Part shown: positions 1 to 5,638 of the stretch, piece by piece
How positions within the stretch are numbered: position 1 is the first letter of the stretch
How the letters are laid out: every line of letters starts with the position of its first letter
NCBI GenBank assembly: GCA_031284675.1
Contig: JAITXQ010000087.1
Span: forward strand, 1-5,638
DNA from: Rickettsiales bacterium
GTDB lineage: Bacteria > Pseudomonadota > Alphaproteobacteria > Rickettsiales > Anaplasmataceae
Reading direction: 5' to 3'
Length of the DNA: 5,638 nucleotides
Made by a program: the position numbers and the translations under genes
The notes under the pieces: generated by a model
What the model saw: the letters and a program-made list of their open reading frames with translations, nothing else
What the model was told of the DNA's origin: nothing
Databases searched by the model: none

Positions 1-117
1 GATCTCCTGTTAATTTCTTGATTCACATCTTTTCTACTCTCATTTCCTATTCCGTGAAATCCAAAAAGCCTTCCATTTCCTATACTTTCTTCCTTCCTTA
101 ATCCAGAATTAGCGTTC
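1..117. repeat. Left arm of a long inverted repeat
   Basis: Bases 1-117 are the reverse complement of 5458-5574, with base n pairing with base 5575-n. I count two differences (at 21 and 26) and otherwise complete identity. The arm reaches the window edge, so its true length is unknown. Read on the minus strand it has the same layout as the right arm: an open frame, a start-like codon (GTG at 26-24, where the right arm has ATG), and an AGGAG motif close to base 1. If a gene starts here it runs leftward out of the window and only about eight codons would be visible, so it is not listed as a separate CDS. The match ends exactly where the left flank leads to a small hairpin and the right flank to a different intergenic repeat. 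Confidence 0.95.
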
Positions 118-124
118 ATTGTAG

Positions 125-147
125 ATTCCGCTAACAAGCAGCGGAAT
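125..147. repeat. Small perfect hairpin (8-bp stem, 7-nt loop)
   Basis: ATTCCGCT at 125-132 is followed by the loop AACAAGC and the exact reverse complement AGCGGAAT at 140-147. It lies 53 bp beyond the stop of the minus-strand dihydrouridine synthase gene, so it could end or stabilise that transcript. Neither strand has a U-tract after the stem, so it is not a canonical rho-independent terminator. It resembles the short palindromic elements scattered between genes in Wolbachia and other Rickettsiales. That resemblance is from memory and was not checked. Confidence 0.7.
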
Positions 148-200
148 GACGGGTTACCAAATTGTAGGTAAATCTAAGTTGCTTTAGCTATATGTCTAAT

Positions 201-1157
201 CTATCCTTGACCAAAAAAGCCAACAATGTTTTCTTTCATTTCCATGCTATCAGTCATATTATTTACTCTCACACGAAATTCAGATGAGCCTTGAAGCCCG
301 CTACTGTACCAGCCTATGTGTTTGCGGGCCATCTTTATCCCTGCATCATTTCCATAGTACTCAAGAATACTGTCGTAATGCTCAAGTATGATGCTTAATC
401 TCTCTGAAGCTGTCGGTTCAGAAATTTCACTTCCACTCAGAAAATTCATTGCTTGATTAATCAGCCAAGGTTTGCCGTAAGCACCACGGCCTATCATCAC
501 TCCATCTGCTCCAGATTCTTTGAGAGCATTCTGAATATCATTTAGACTTTTTATATCACCATTTACTATAACTGGAATTTTCACTTGCTCTTTAACATTT
601 CTAACAAATTTCCAATCTGCTTGGCCATTATAAAGCTGTGCCCTTGTTCTACCATGTACAGTGATCATTTTTGCTCCTAAATCCTCGGCAATTTTTGCTA
701 AACACGGAGCATTACGATTTTCGTCATTCCATCCTGTACGCATTTTCACTGTAACTGGTATATTTACTGCATTGACCACAGCTTCAATTATTTCAGTAGC
801 TTTTTTCTCATCTTTCATTAAAGCAGATCCTGCATAACCGTTTACAACTTTTTTAACAGGGCAACCAAAATTTATATCTATTATTTTAGCTCCCATATCC
901 TCATTTAGTTTTGCAGCTTCTGCCATAACATCTGGTTCGCATCCAGCAAGCTGCACAGCAGTTAGCTCATCAACTTTTGCTTTTTGCATGCTCTGGCGAG
1001 TTTGCATAATCATAGCTCTGCTTGCAATCATTTCTGAGACTAACAAACTTGCACCAAGCTTCTTAACAACAGTTCTGAATGGATAATCAGTCACTCCAGA
1101 CATCGGAGCCAAGATCACCGGGGAATCAATTGTTAAGTTTCCTATTTGAAGGGGCAT
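201..1157 (-). CDS. dusB: tRNA-dihydrouridine synthase, DusB/NifR3 family
   Basis: This gene encodes a 318-residue flavin enzyme that reduces specific uridines in the tRNA D-loop to dihydrouridine, using NADPH and FMN in the cytoplasm. The N-terminal TIM-barrel signature [15 protein letters not shown] (14-28) is followed by DINFGCP (94-100), whose Cys99 is the expected catalytic acid. Then come VKMRTGW (137-143), HGRTR (168-172), the FMN phosphate region VNGDI (198-202), and [16 protein letters not shown] (216-231). A C-terminal helical tRNA-binding domain follows. The length matches DusB of other proteobacteria (about 320 aa). ATG 1157 is the only sensible start, because an in-frame TAA lies three codons upstream. 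No good Shine-Dalgarno is visible. The gene starts 30 bp after the protease gene and is probably co-transcribed with it. Family membership is certain. The DusB subtype rests on the NifR3-like N-terminus and overall length. Confidence 0.95.
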   Translation of the reverse strand: MPLQIGNLTIDSPVILAPMSGVTDYPFRTVVKKLGASLLVSEMIASRAMIMQTRQSMQKAKVDELTAVQLAGCEPDVMAEAAKLNEDMGAKIIDINFGCPVKKVVNGYAGSALMKDEKKATEIIEAVVNAVNIPVTVKMRTGWNDENRNAPCLAKIAEDLGAKMITVHGRTRAQLYNGQADWKFVRNVKEQVKIPVIVNGDIKSLNDIQNALKESGADGVMIGRGAYGKPWLINQAMNFLSGSEISEPTASERLSIILEHYDSILEYYGNDAGIKMARKHIGWYSSGLQGSSEFRVRVNNMTDSMEMKENIVGFFGQG

Positions 1158-1187
1158 GGAGATTTAATGGTAGTTCTTCATTGTAAA

Positions 1188-2321
1188 CTACATAATGTTA
1201 CAAGACAAGCCTGTATATTTTACCTTTGAAGTAGAAGATGGAGATGTTTCCGTTCTTGGTGGAAAATCACATAAAAGCCCGTTTTTTAGATCTTCTTTCC
1301 ATTTTTCATCATTTATGAGTGCTTCTGCAAACTCTCTTCTCTTCTCATTCAAATCAAATTTATATTCCAATAACTCTTTATCAATTTCATCAAATGATTT
1401 ACCTTCGTTGAGCATTTGCGTAATCCTATGAGCGTTTTCCAATGCAAATATTCCACAATTATGTCCGTCACTTTGCTGCTTAACTTTGGAGCTAGCTATG
1501 TCTAGTGACCATTCTTCCTTTGACAGTTCTCCTTTAACAATATTTAGCACATTATTTTGCAATTGGTTACCAAATGAGTCACAGTAATAAGCTCTAAATT
1601 TCTTATCACCTGCATCAGGTTTAATAACCAAAGCTGTCCAATGATTGCCATTGATATGAAAAACTGATGTAAATATCAATGTATTATTCTGTTTTAATTT
1701 GTCTCTATAATCCTGAAGGTATTTTTCTGTGAATTTACTCATACCATTAGAATAGCCAGGGGCAAGAAAATAGATATTATTATCACTATGTTCACTTTGT
1801 AAGTACCTATACACAACTCTCGCAATATGTTCAATGTCACTATTAGTTAACAAATGATCATATTTTCCTCTATTTGTTTGATGCACAAGAGTTTCCAAAT
1901 TTTCATGAAACTCTTTACCACCCAAACTACTATCTCCTGAAGCATCAGAATTTCTACGACTACTGTCTCTTGAGCTGCTGTCTGATCCATTTTCACTACC
2001 TGGTACAATGCCACTATCCCCATCTGGAGTTTTTTGGTTTTTTCTATTTCCATTAATATAACTCTTCGCTAAGTAAAATAAAGGTTCAATAGCCATTTTA
2101 TATGTCACTGTAAGAACTACTCCCATCAAAATCCAAACTACAGGATGAGAAATTAGCATGGCAAGTGGCAAAGTTAAGAGGGGAGATCCTATTATCAATC
2201 CCAAACAGCCAACAGTAAATGTAGCTACCAGATATATACCAAGAGAGTAGATAACAAATTTTCCGCCAGCGAAGTAAGTGCTCTCTTTAAATTGATTATA
2301 TTTTTCTGTGGTGCCCAACAT
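1188..2321 (-). CDS. Membrane-tethered Ulp1-like (C48) cysteine protease, putative host-directed effector
   Basis: The protein is 377 residues from ATG 2321. Two hydrophobic segments (about 22-45 and 48-74) are likely a membrane hairpin. A low-complexity linker rich in Ser, Asp, Arg and Gly follows (about 98-136), then a C-terminal Ulp1/SENP-type domain (about 153-330). The active-site set of clan CE is present: His227 in NHW, Asp248 in YYCDSFGN, Gln283, and nucleophile Cys289 in DGHNCGIF, with Gln six residues before Cys as in yeast Ulp1. The family removes SUMO, NEDD8 or ubiquitin from proteins. Bacteria generally lack these, so a eukaryotic target is inferred. Membrane segments, linker and C48 domain in that order resemble the chlamydial deubiquitinases ChlaDub1/2. 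The last four residues, CNIM, fit a CaaX box. ATG 2321 is chosen because AGGA lies six bases upstream and the predicted -10 box overlaps the alternative TTG at 2351. The substrate is unknown and a SUMO-, NEDD8- or ubiquitin-directed activity cannot be told apart. Confidence 0.88.
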   Translation of the reverse strand: MLGTTEKYNQFKESTYFAGGKFVIYSLGIYLVATFTVGCLGLIIGSPLLTLPLAMLISHPVVWILMGVVLTVTYKMAIEPLFYLAKSYINGNRKNQKTPDGDSGIVPGSENGSDSSSRDSSRRNSDASGDSSLGGKEFHENLETLVHQTNRGKYDHLLTNSDIEHIARVVYRYLQSEHSDNNIYFLAPGYSNGMSKFTEKYLQDYRDKLKQNNTLIFTSVFHINGNHWTALVIKPDAGDKKFRAYYCDSFGNQLQNNVLNIVKGELSKEEWSLDIASSKVKQQSDGHNCGIFALENAHRITQMLNEGKSFDEIDKELLEYKFDLNEKRREFAEALINDEKWKEDLKNGLLCDFPPRTETSPSSTSKVKYTGLSCNIM

Positions 2322-2327
2322 ACTATA

Positions 2328-2331
2328 TCCT
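2328..2331 (-). promoter_or_regulatory. Shine-Dalgarno site deciding the protease start
   Basis: On the minus strand AGGA lies six bases before ATG 2321. The alternative in-frame TTG at 2351 has no purine-rich motif upstream, only an A/T-rich stretch, so this site supports the shorter 377-residue protein. Confidence 0.6.
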
Positions 2332-2350
2332 ATGAACGCTTCGTTAATCA

Positions 2351-2379
2351 ATTTTAACGAATTTTAATAATAAAGTCAA
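2351..2379 (-). promoter_or_regulatory. Sigma70-like promoter of the protease-dus unit
   Basis: Read on the minus strand, TTGACT (2379-2374) is separated by 17 bases from TAAAAT (2356-2351). Each hexamer matches five of six consensus positions and the spacing is ideal. Transcription would begin near 2343-2345, leaving a leader of about 20 bases with AGGA before ATG 2321. The upstream TTG codon (2351-2349) would lie in or before the -10 box and not be transcribed. Confidence 0.6.
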
Positions 2380-2410
2380 TCATAATAGTTTTAGCATATA
2401 TGAGAAAATA

Positions 2411-2439
2411 TTGAGTATTAAAAGCTTTTGAAGTACAGT
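2411..2439 (+). promoter_or_regulatory. Possible promoter for serS-purD
   Basis: TTGAGT (2411-2416), a 17-base spacer and TACAGT (2434-2439) each match four of six sigma70 consensus positions and would start transcription about 25 bases before the serS ATG. In such AT-rich DNA this match is weak. Two short perfect palindromes lie in the same stretch, AAAAGCTTTT (2420-2429) and TAATAGCTATTA (2448-2459). The second falls between the presumed start site and the start codon and could be an operator or a leader hairpin, but nothing else supports that. Confidence 0.3.
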
Positions 2440-2471
2440 AATAACGTTAATAGCTATTAGTTAGCACAATA

Positions 2472-3749
2472 ATGCATGATATAGAACATATACGTAAAAA
2501 CCCTGAAGGGTTTGAAAAAGCAATGAAAAGCAGAAGGGTGAAAGAATTTACTGCGAAAGAGATATTAGAAATCGATCACGGGGAAAGGTCATTAACTACC
2601 AAAATGCAAGATTTAAATAGGCAGCACAATGAAATCACAGAAGAAATAAAGAAGCTTAAAATGAGCAAGAGCCCTTGTGAAGAGCAAATAGAATTGTCAA
2701 AAAACATCACAAACGAGATAGATGCAATTAGCTTAAAAGAACAGGCAGAAAAGGATAAGTTAGTGAATATTTTATCTAACTTGCCGAATATCCCTGCGCA
2801 AGATGTGCCAATAGGTGAAGATGAGAGCTCCAACATAGAAATTAGAAAATACGGAGAAAAAAGGCAATTTGATTTTACGCCAAAATCTCATTATGAACTC
2901 GGGGAAAAATTAAATTTGATAGACTTTGAACAAGCAGCAAAAATTTCCGGGTCAAGATTTACAATATTAAAAGGGCTATTGGCTAGGCTTGGACGAGCGC
3001 TAATAAATTTTATGCTTGAAATGCATGTTAATGAATTTGGCTATACTGAGGTGTATCACCCAGCTTTGGTAAAAAACGAGGCTATGTATAACGTTGGTCA
3101 ACTACCGAAATTTTCTGATGATTCATACTTAACTACCGACGAATTAAGATTAATTCCCACAGGTGAAGTGGTTTTAACAAATTTGGTTGCCGATAAAATA
3201 ATAGAAGAAAAAGAATTGCCTACTCGTTTTACTGCATATTCAGAGTGTTTTCGTAAAGAAGCTGGCAGCGCAGGACGAGACACGAGAGGCATGATAAGAC
3301 AACACCAATTTGGTAAGGTTGAGCTAGTGAGCATTACAACTGAAAACCAATCAAACGATGAACTTGAGCGCATGACGAATGTTGCTGAAGAGATATTAAA
3401 AAAACTGGAGTTACCGTATAGAGTGATGCTATTATGCAGTGGCGATATGGGCTTTGCTGCACAAAAAACTTATGACATAGAAGTGTGGTTACCTGAGCAA
3501 AATAAATATAGAGAAATATCAAGTTGCTCAAATTGTGGTGCATTTCAGGCAAGAAGGATGAATACTAAGTATTCTTTAGATGCTGATAAAAAAACAAAAA
3601 GATATGTTCATACTTTGAACGGATCAGCTTTAGCTATAGGAAGAACGATTATTGCCATAATGGAGAATTATCAAAATTCCGATGGGTCGATTACAATACC
3701 AAACGTGTTGCAAAAATACATGGGTAATGATACTGTTATAAGCAAATAA
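2472..3749 (+). CDS. serS: Seryl-tRNA synthetase
   Basis: This cytoplasmic class II synthetase charges tRNA-Ser (and tRNA-Sec where present) with serine using ATP. It is 425 residues, the usual bacterial length. The N-terminal part (about 1-110) is the expected long antiparallel coiled coil that binds the tRNA variable arm, starting with the typical [16 protein letters not shown]. The catalytic core carries motif 1 around [11 protein letters not shown] (190-200), motif 2 [21 protein letters not shown] (260-280), and motif 3 [20 protein letters not shown] (382-401). The serine-binding loop reads PTGEV (229-233), where many bacterial enzymes have TAE; the essential Thr and Glu are kept. The start agrees with family N-termini although no Shine-Dalgarno is visible upstream. 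It is followed 33 bp later by purD on the same strand, so co-transcription is likely. It is divergent from the protease gene. Confidence 0.97.
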   Translation: MHDIEHIRKNPEGFEKAMKSRRVKEFTAKEILEIDHGERSLTTKMQDLNRQHNEITEEIKKLKMSKSPCEEQIELSKNITNEIDAISLKEQAEKDKLVNILSNLPNIPAQDVPIGEDESSNIEIRKYGEKRQFDFTPKSHYELGEKLNLIDFEQAAKISGSRFTILKGLLARLGRALINFMLEMHVNEFGYTEVYHPALVKNEAMYNVGQLPKFSDDSYLTTDELRLIPTGEVVLTNLVADKIIEEKELPTRFTAYSECFRKEAGSAGRDTRGMIRQHQFGKVELVSITTENQSNDELERMTNVAEEILKKLELPYRVMLLCSGDMGFAAQKTYDIEVWLPEQNKYREISSCSNCGAFQARRMNTKYSLDADKKTKRYVHTLNGSALAIGRTIIAIMENYQNSDGSITIPNVLQKYMGNDTVISK

Positions 3750-3770
3750 TAATTTTGACATTAAAAAAGC

Positions 3771-3775
3771 GAGGA
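3771..3775 (+). promoter_or_regulatory. Ribosome binding site of purD
   Basis: GAGGA lies seven bases before the ATG at 3783 and is the clearest Shine-Dalgarno site in front of a complete gene here. It fixes the purD start and fits independent translation initiation on a serS-purD transcript. Confidence 0.7.
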
Positions 3776-3782
3776 AATAAAG

Positions 3783-5054
3783 ATGAAGGTTTTGGTTATA
3801 GGTTCTGGTGGACGTGAGCATGCTCTACTTTGGGCTCTAAAAAAATCTCCTACGTTGACTGAGTTATACGTCACTCCTGGTCGCCAAGCTATGGAAGATC
3901 TTGGGATTCTTATGGATATAAATATTCACAGTTCAATGGATGTTACACAATTTTGTAAAAGGGAAAATATAGAATTGGTTATTATTGGTCCAGAACAACC
4001 AATAATTGATGGGCTTGCTGATGATTTAGTTGCGGAAGGAATAAATGTTTTTGCTCCAGGTCAAGCAGCTGCAAAGCTCGAGGCATCAAAATCTTTCACC
4101 AAGGAACTATGTAAACAATACGGTATACCAACTGCCAAGTGCGAGTGTTTTGTTGATGAGACGTTAGCTAAAAATTTTGTACGTAGCAATAAAATAAAAT
4201 TTCCGCTTGTAGTTAAAGCAAATGGAATTGCAGCAGGGAAAGGTGTGATTATATGTCACACAGAAAGCGAAGCTTTTTCAGCGATAGATTCAATGTTGGT
4301 GGAGAAAAAATTTGGTGAATCAGGTGAAGAGATAATCATAGAAGAGTTTTTAGTTGGAGAAGAAGTAAGTTTTTTTGCTCTTATTGATGGATTGAAAGTA
4401 GCAATCCTTGGATGTGCAAAAGATTACAAGAGAGCTGATGAAAATAATGAAAGCCAAAATACTGGAGGTATGGGATCATATTCATCACCTTCAATTATAA
4501 GTAAGGACATGGAACAAGAAATTATCCAAAGAATAATATATCCGACAATTCAAGCACTGACTAACATGGGGACACCCTATCGAGGAGTGCTTTTTGCTGG
4601 CTTAATGATTTGCAAAGATGGTCCAAAACTTCTTGAGTATAATGTTAGATTCGGTGATCCAGAAACGCAATCCATGTTATCTAGATTTGATGCAAATTGT
4701 GATTTGTTAAAATTGATGTTGTCAGTTGCAGAAGGAAAGTTAAGTGCCAAAACGGTAGAGCTTAATAACAAATCTACAATTTGTGTAGTTGTTGCAAGTA
4801 AAGGCTATCCGGGTGATTATCAAAAGGGAGAAATAATTAAAGGATTGGATAAAATTGAAAGCATTCCTGGTATATTGGTATTTCATGCTGGTACTAAATT
4901 GGATGAAAGTGGTAATTGGGTTTCCGATGGTGGAAGAGTGTTAAATATAGTAGCAGAGGGGAATACGATAGAAGAAGCTAAAAGTACAGTGTACTCGGCG
5001 TTAAATTTTTTAGAATGGCCAGGAGGATTCTTCAGATACGATATCGGTAGTTAA
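3783..5054 (+). CDS. purD: Phosphoribosylamine-glycine ligase (GAR synthetase)
   Basis: This enzyme catalyses the second step of de novo purine synthesis, joining 5-phosphoribosylamine to glycine with ATP hydrolysis to give glycinamide ribonucleotide. The protein is 423 residues, close to the usual 420-430. The N-domain begins MKVLVIGSGGREHAL and contains GPEQP (69-73). The ATP-grasp part has VVKANGIAAGKGV (143-155), the EEF/GEE region (187-194), NTGGMGSYS (226-234), and the metal- and phosphate-binding NVRFGDPETQ (287-296). The C-terminal domain contains VVVASKGYPGDY (335-346) and ends with the characteristic WPGGFFRYDIG. All key motifs are intact. Minor deviations are GPEQP for the common GPEAP and EYNVRFGDPE for ECNVRFGDPE. 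Retained purine synthesis fits Wolbachia better than Rickettsia, which has lost the pathway. Confidence 0.97.
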   Translation: MKVLVIGSGGREHALLWALKKSPTLTELYVTPGRQAMEDLGILMDINIHSSMDVTQFCKRENIELVIIGPEQPIIDGLADDLVAEGINVFAPGQAAAKLEASKSFTKELCKQYGIPTAKCECFVDETLAKNFVRSNKIKFPLVVKANGIAAGKGVIICHTESEAFSAIDSMLVEKKFGESGEEIIIEEFLVGEEVSFFALIDGLKVAILGCAKDYKRADENNESQNTGGMGSYSSPSIISKDMEQEIIQRIIYPTIQALTNMGTPYRGVLFAGLMICKDGPKLLEYNVRFGDPETQSMLSRFDANCDLLKLMLSVAEGKLSAKTVELNNKSTICVVVASKGYPGDYQKGEIIKGLDKIESIPGILVFHAGTKLDESGNWVSDGGRVLNIVAEGNTIEEAKSTVYSALNFLEWPGGFFRYDIGS

Positions 5055-5129
5055 TATTAGCTGTCAGTTAGCAGGTAGCTTATAGAAATGGCAAAAATCA
5101 CTTGACAAACTCCGCCAGCCCCCTTAATC

Positions 5130-5276
5130 ATGAAACTGAAGCTATTTATTTATCTTTGCAATCTCTGCAGTGGATTAATGACAAAAAAACTTAATGTATT
5201 TGGCGTATCATGTTTAATTTTTTGCACTATGTGCACTTTATGTCTTTATAAAATTTCTAGGTTTTTACCTATATAA
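5130..5276 (+). CDS. Doubtful 48-residue hydrophobic, cysteine-rich ORF
   Basis: An ATG at 5130 opens 48 codons ending in TAA at 5274-5276. The product is hydrophobic with six Cys; residues 21-40 (LNVFGVSCLIFCTMCTLCLY) could span a membrane. An internal Met at residue 17 gives a 32-residue alternative that is mostly that segment. There is no Shine-Dalgarno before the first ATG and the upstream frame is closed by TGA. A TTGACA hexamer lies 22 bases upstream. An ORF of this size can arise by chance in intergenic DNA, so this entry only records the possibility. No function is proposed. Confidence 0.15.
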   Translation: MKLKLFIYLCNLCSGLMTKKLNVFGVSCLIFCTMCTLCLYKISRFLPI

Positions 5277-5280
5277 GCCG

Positions 5281-5301
5281 AAACGCGCTTGTAAAGCGTT
5301 T
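5281..5301. repeat. Short hairpin with two alternative stems
   Basis: AAACGC (5281-5286) pairs with GCGTTT (5296-5301) around a nine-base loop. Alternatively CGCTT (5286-5290) pairs with AAGCG (5294-5298) around GTA. There is no T-run directly after, so a terminator role for purD is weak, and it lies over 220 bp beyond the purD stop. Confidence 0.4.
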
Positions 5302-5457
5302 AAGACAGCAAAAAACGTCAAATAGACAAGGGAGAATTTGAATACTAGCTACCCTGGGGTTTCTTTGCCTTTTTTTCCGCTTAGTAAATTTCTTAAACAT
5401 TTATAGCTAAGGTTAGTTGCATTAAAAAGCAGCTAAGTCGCGGTTATTAAGCGTTTA

Positions 5458-5574
5458 GAACGCTAATTCTGGATTAAGGAAGGAAGAAAGTATAGGAAAT
5501 GGAAGGCTTTTTGGATTTCACGGAATAGGAAATGAGAGTAGAAAAGATATGAACCAAGAAATTAACAGGAGATC
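5458..5574. repeat. Right arm of the long inverted repeat
   Basis: This is the reverse complement of bases 1-117 with two differences. The left boundary at 5458 is sharp: to its left the sequence no longer matches the flank of the other arm. The right end given here is only the limit imposed by the window's left edge, so the repeat may continue into the gene that starts within it. On the plus strand the frame is open from just after an in-frame TAG (5456-5458) through the whole arm into the downstream gene. Confidence 0.95.
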
Positions 5575-5638
5575 TATGGCGAGTATGTTCAATTTCAAGT
5601 CTATTTTTGAGGTAGCCAAAAACCGTCTCAATGATGGA
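5549..5638 (+). CDS. 5' end of an unidentified gene running off the right edge
   Basis: Thirty codons are visible from ATG 5549, beginning MNQEINRRSMASMFNFKSIF and continuing EVAKNRLNDG to the last base of the window. I do not recognise the protein. The frame is open further upstream to the TAG at 5456-5458, but has no ATG, GTG or TTG in that stretch. A second start, ATG 5576, has a strong AGGAG (5567-5571) only four bases upstream, and ATG 5585 follows, so the true start may be 9 or 12 codons later. The inverted copy has GTG in place of ATG 5549, and the next codon differs silently (AAC/AAT). The first codons lie inside the repeat, so a paralogue probably starts at the other arm. The visible part is polar with no signal peptide. 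Confidence 0.5.
   Translation, partial: MNQEINRRSMASMFNFKSIFEVAKNRLNDG

Larger units (their letters stand above)
5055..5457. other. Repeat-like intergenic region downstream of purD
   Basis: About 400 bp contain no convincing gene. Going rightward: purD ends without a clear terminator, since the stem-loops near 5060-5085 are short and lack a T-tract. A consensus -35 hexamer TTGACA (5102-5107) has no good -10 partner at 16-18 bases. A doubtful 48-codon ORF (5130-5276) contains a small TGCAC-TAT-GTGCA hairpin (5223-5235). AAACGC (5281-5286) can pair with GCGTTT (5296-5301), or CGCTT (5286-5290) with AAGCG (5294-5298). T-rich unstructured DNA follows, and AGCGTT (5450-5455) pairs with AACGCT (5459-5464) across a TAG loop, entering the right repeat arm. 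AAGCGTTTA occurs at both ends (5294-5302, 5449-5457). From memory this resembles recurrent Wolbachia intergenic DNA. Confidence 0.5.

Noticed and set aside
1195..1431. Plus-strand open frame of 78 codons
   Set aside because: It lies wholly antisense inside the protease gene and has a low-complexity Ser/Phe-rich product. It is a shadow of the Ulp1-domain coding strand.
1847..2056. Open frames on both strands over the protease linker
   Set aside because: Both overlap the protease in other frames; their length comes from the biased linker composition and neither product resembles a protein family.
1188..2321. Cytoplasmic-incompatibility cifA-cifB style operon
   Set aside because: The upstream neighbour is divergent serS and the downstream neighbour is dusB. 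No CifA-like gene is adjacent and the protein is far too short for CifB; only the C48 domain type is shared.
2349..2351. TTG as start of the protease, giving 387 residues
   Set aside because: It has no Shine-Dalgarno and overlaps the -10 box of the best promoter. ATG 2321 has AGGA at good spacing.
3755..3783. Consensus -35 hexamer TTGACA between serS and purD
   Set aside because: At 17 bases the -10 position reads TAAAGA and overlaps the purD start codon, leaving no leader although a Shine-Dalgarno is present. Chance match in AT-rich DNA.
5055..5457. tRNA or other structured RNA gene downstream of purD
   Set aside because: No cloverleaf, T-loop motif or long stem was found; only isolated 5-6 bp hairpins are present.
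1..5574. Composite transposon or IS element with the inverted arms as terminal repeats
   Set aside because: There is no transposase inside, the enclosed genes are core housekeeping genes, and the arms look like gene 5' ends and not transposon termini.

Overview
The window looks like a chromosomal segment of an obligate intracellular alphaproteobacterium of the Rickettsiales, most probably Wolbachia. This is an inference. It rests on strongly AT-rich non-coding DNA and codon use, weak or absent Shine-Dalgarno sites at some housekeeping genes, retention of purine biosynthesis (purD), dispersed hairpins and intergenic repeats, and a eukaryotic-style Ulp1/C48 protease gene among housekeeping genes. 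No database search was possible.

Layout. A 117-bp arm (1-117) is repeated in inverted orientation at 5458-5574, so nearly the whole window is bracketed by near-identical inverted repeats. Inside the left arm is a small perfect hairpin (125-147), then two genes on the minus strand: a membrane-tethered Ulp1-like cysteine protease (start 2321, stop 1188) followed 30 bp later by a DusB/NifR3-type tRNA-dihydrouridine synthase (1157-201). They probably form one transcription unit driven by a good sigma70-like promoter at 2351-2379. A divergent intergenic region of about 150 bp separates them from the plus-strand pair serS (2472-3749) and purD (3783-5054), which are 33 bp apart and probably co-transcribed. 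About 400 bp of repeat-like, hairpin-containing intergenic DNA follows, with one doubtful 48-codon ORF. The right repeat arm then leads into the 5' end of an unidentified gene that runs off the window.

Three of the four complete genes are routine: tRNA modification, tRNA charging and purine synthesis. The gene of interest is the protease. It has two N-terminal hydrophobic segments, a Ser/Asp/Arg-rich linker, a C48 domain with all four expected active-site residues (His, Asp, Gln, Cys), and a C-terminus ending Cys-Asn-Ile-Met, which fits a eukaryotic CaaX prenylation box. This architecture suggests a host-directed effector acting on ubiquitin or a ubiquitin-like protein at a membrane. The second notable structure is the pair of inverted arms, each apparently carrying the 5' end of a paralogous gene pointing outward.
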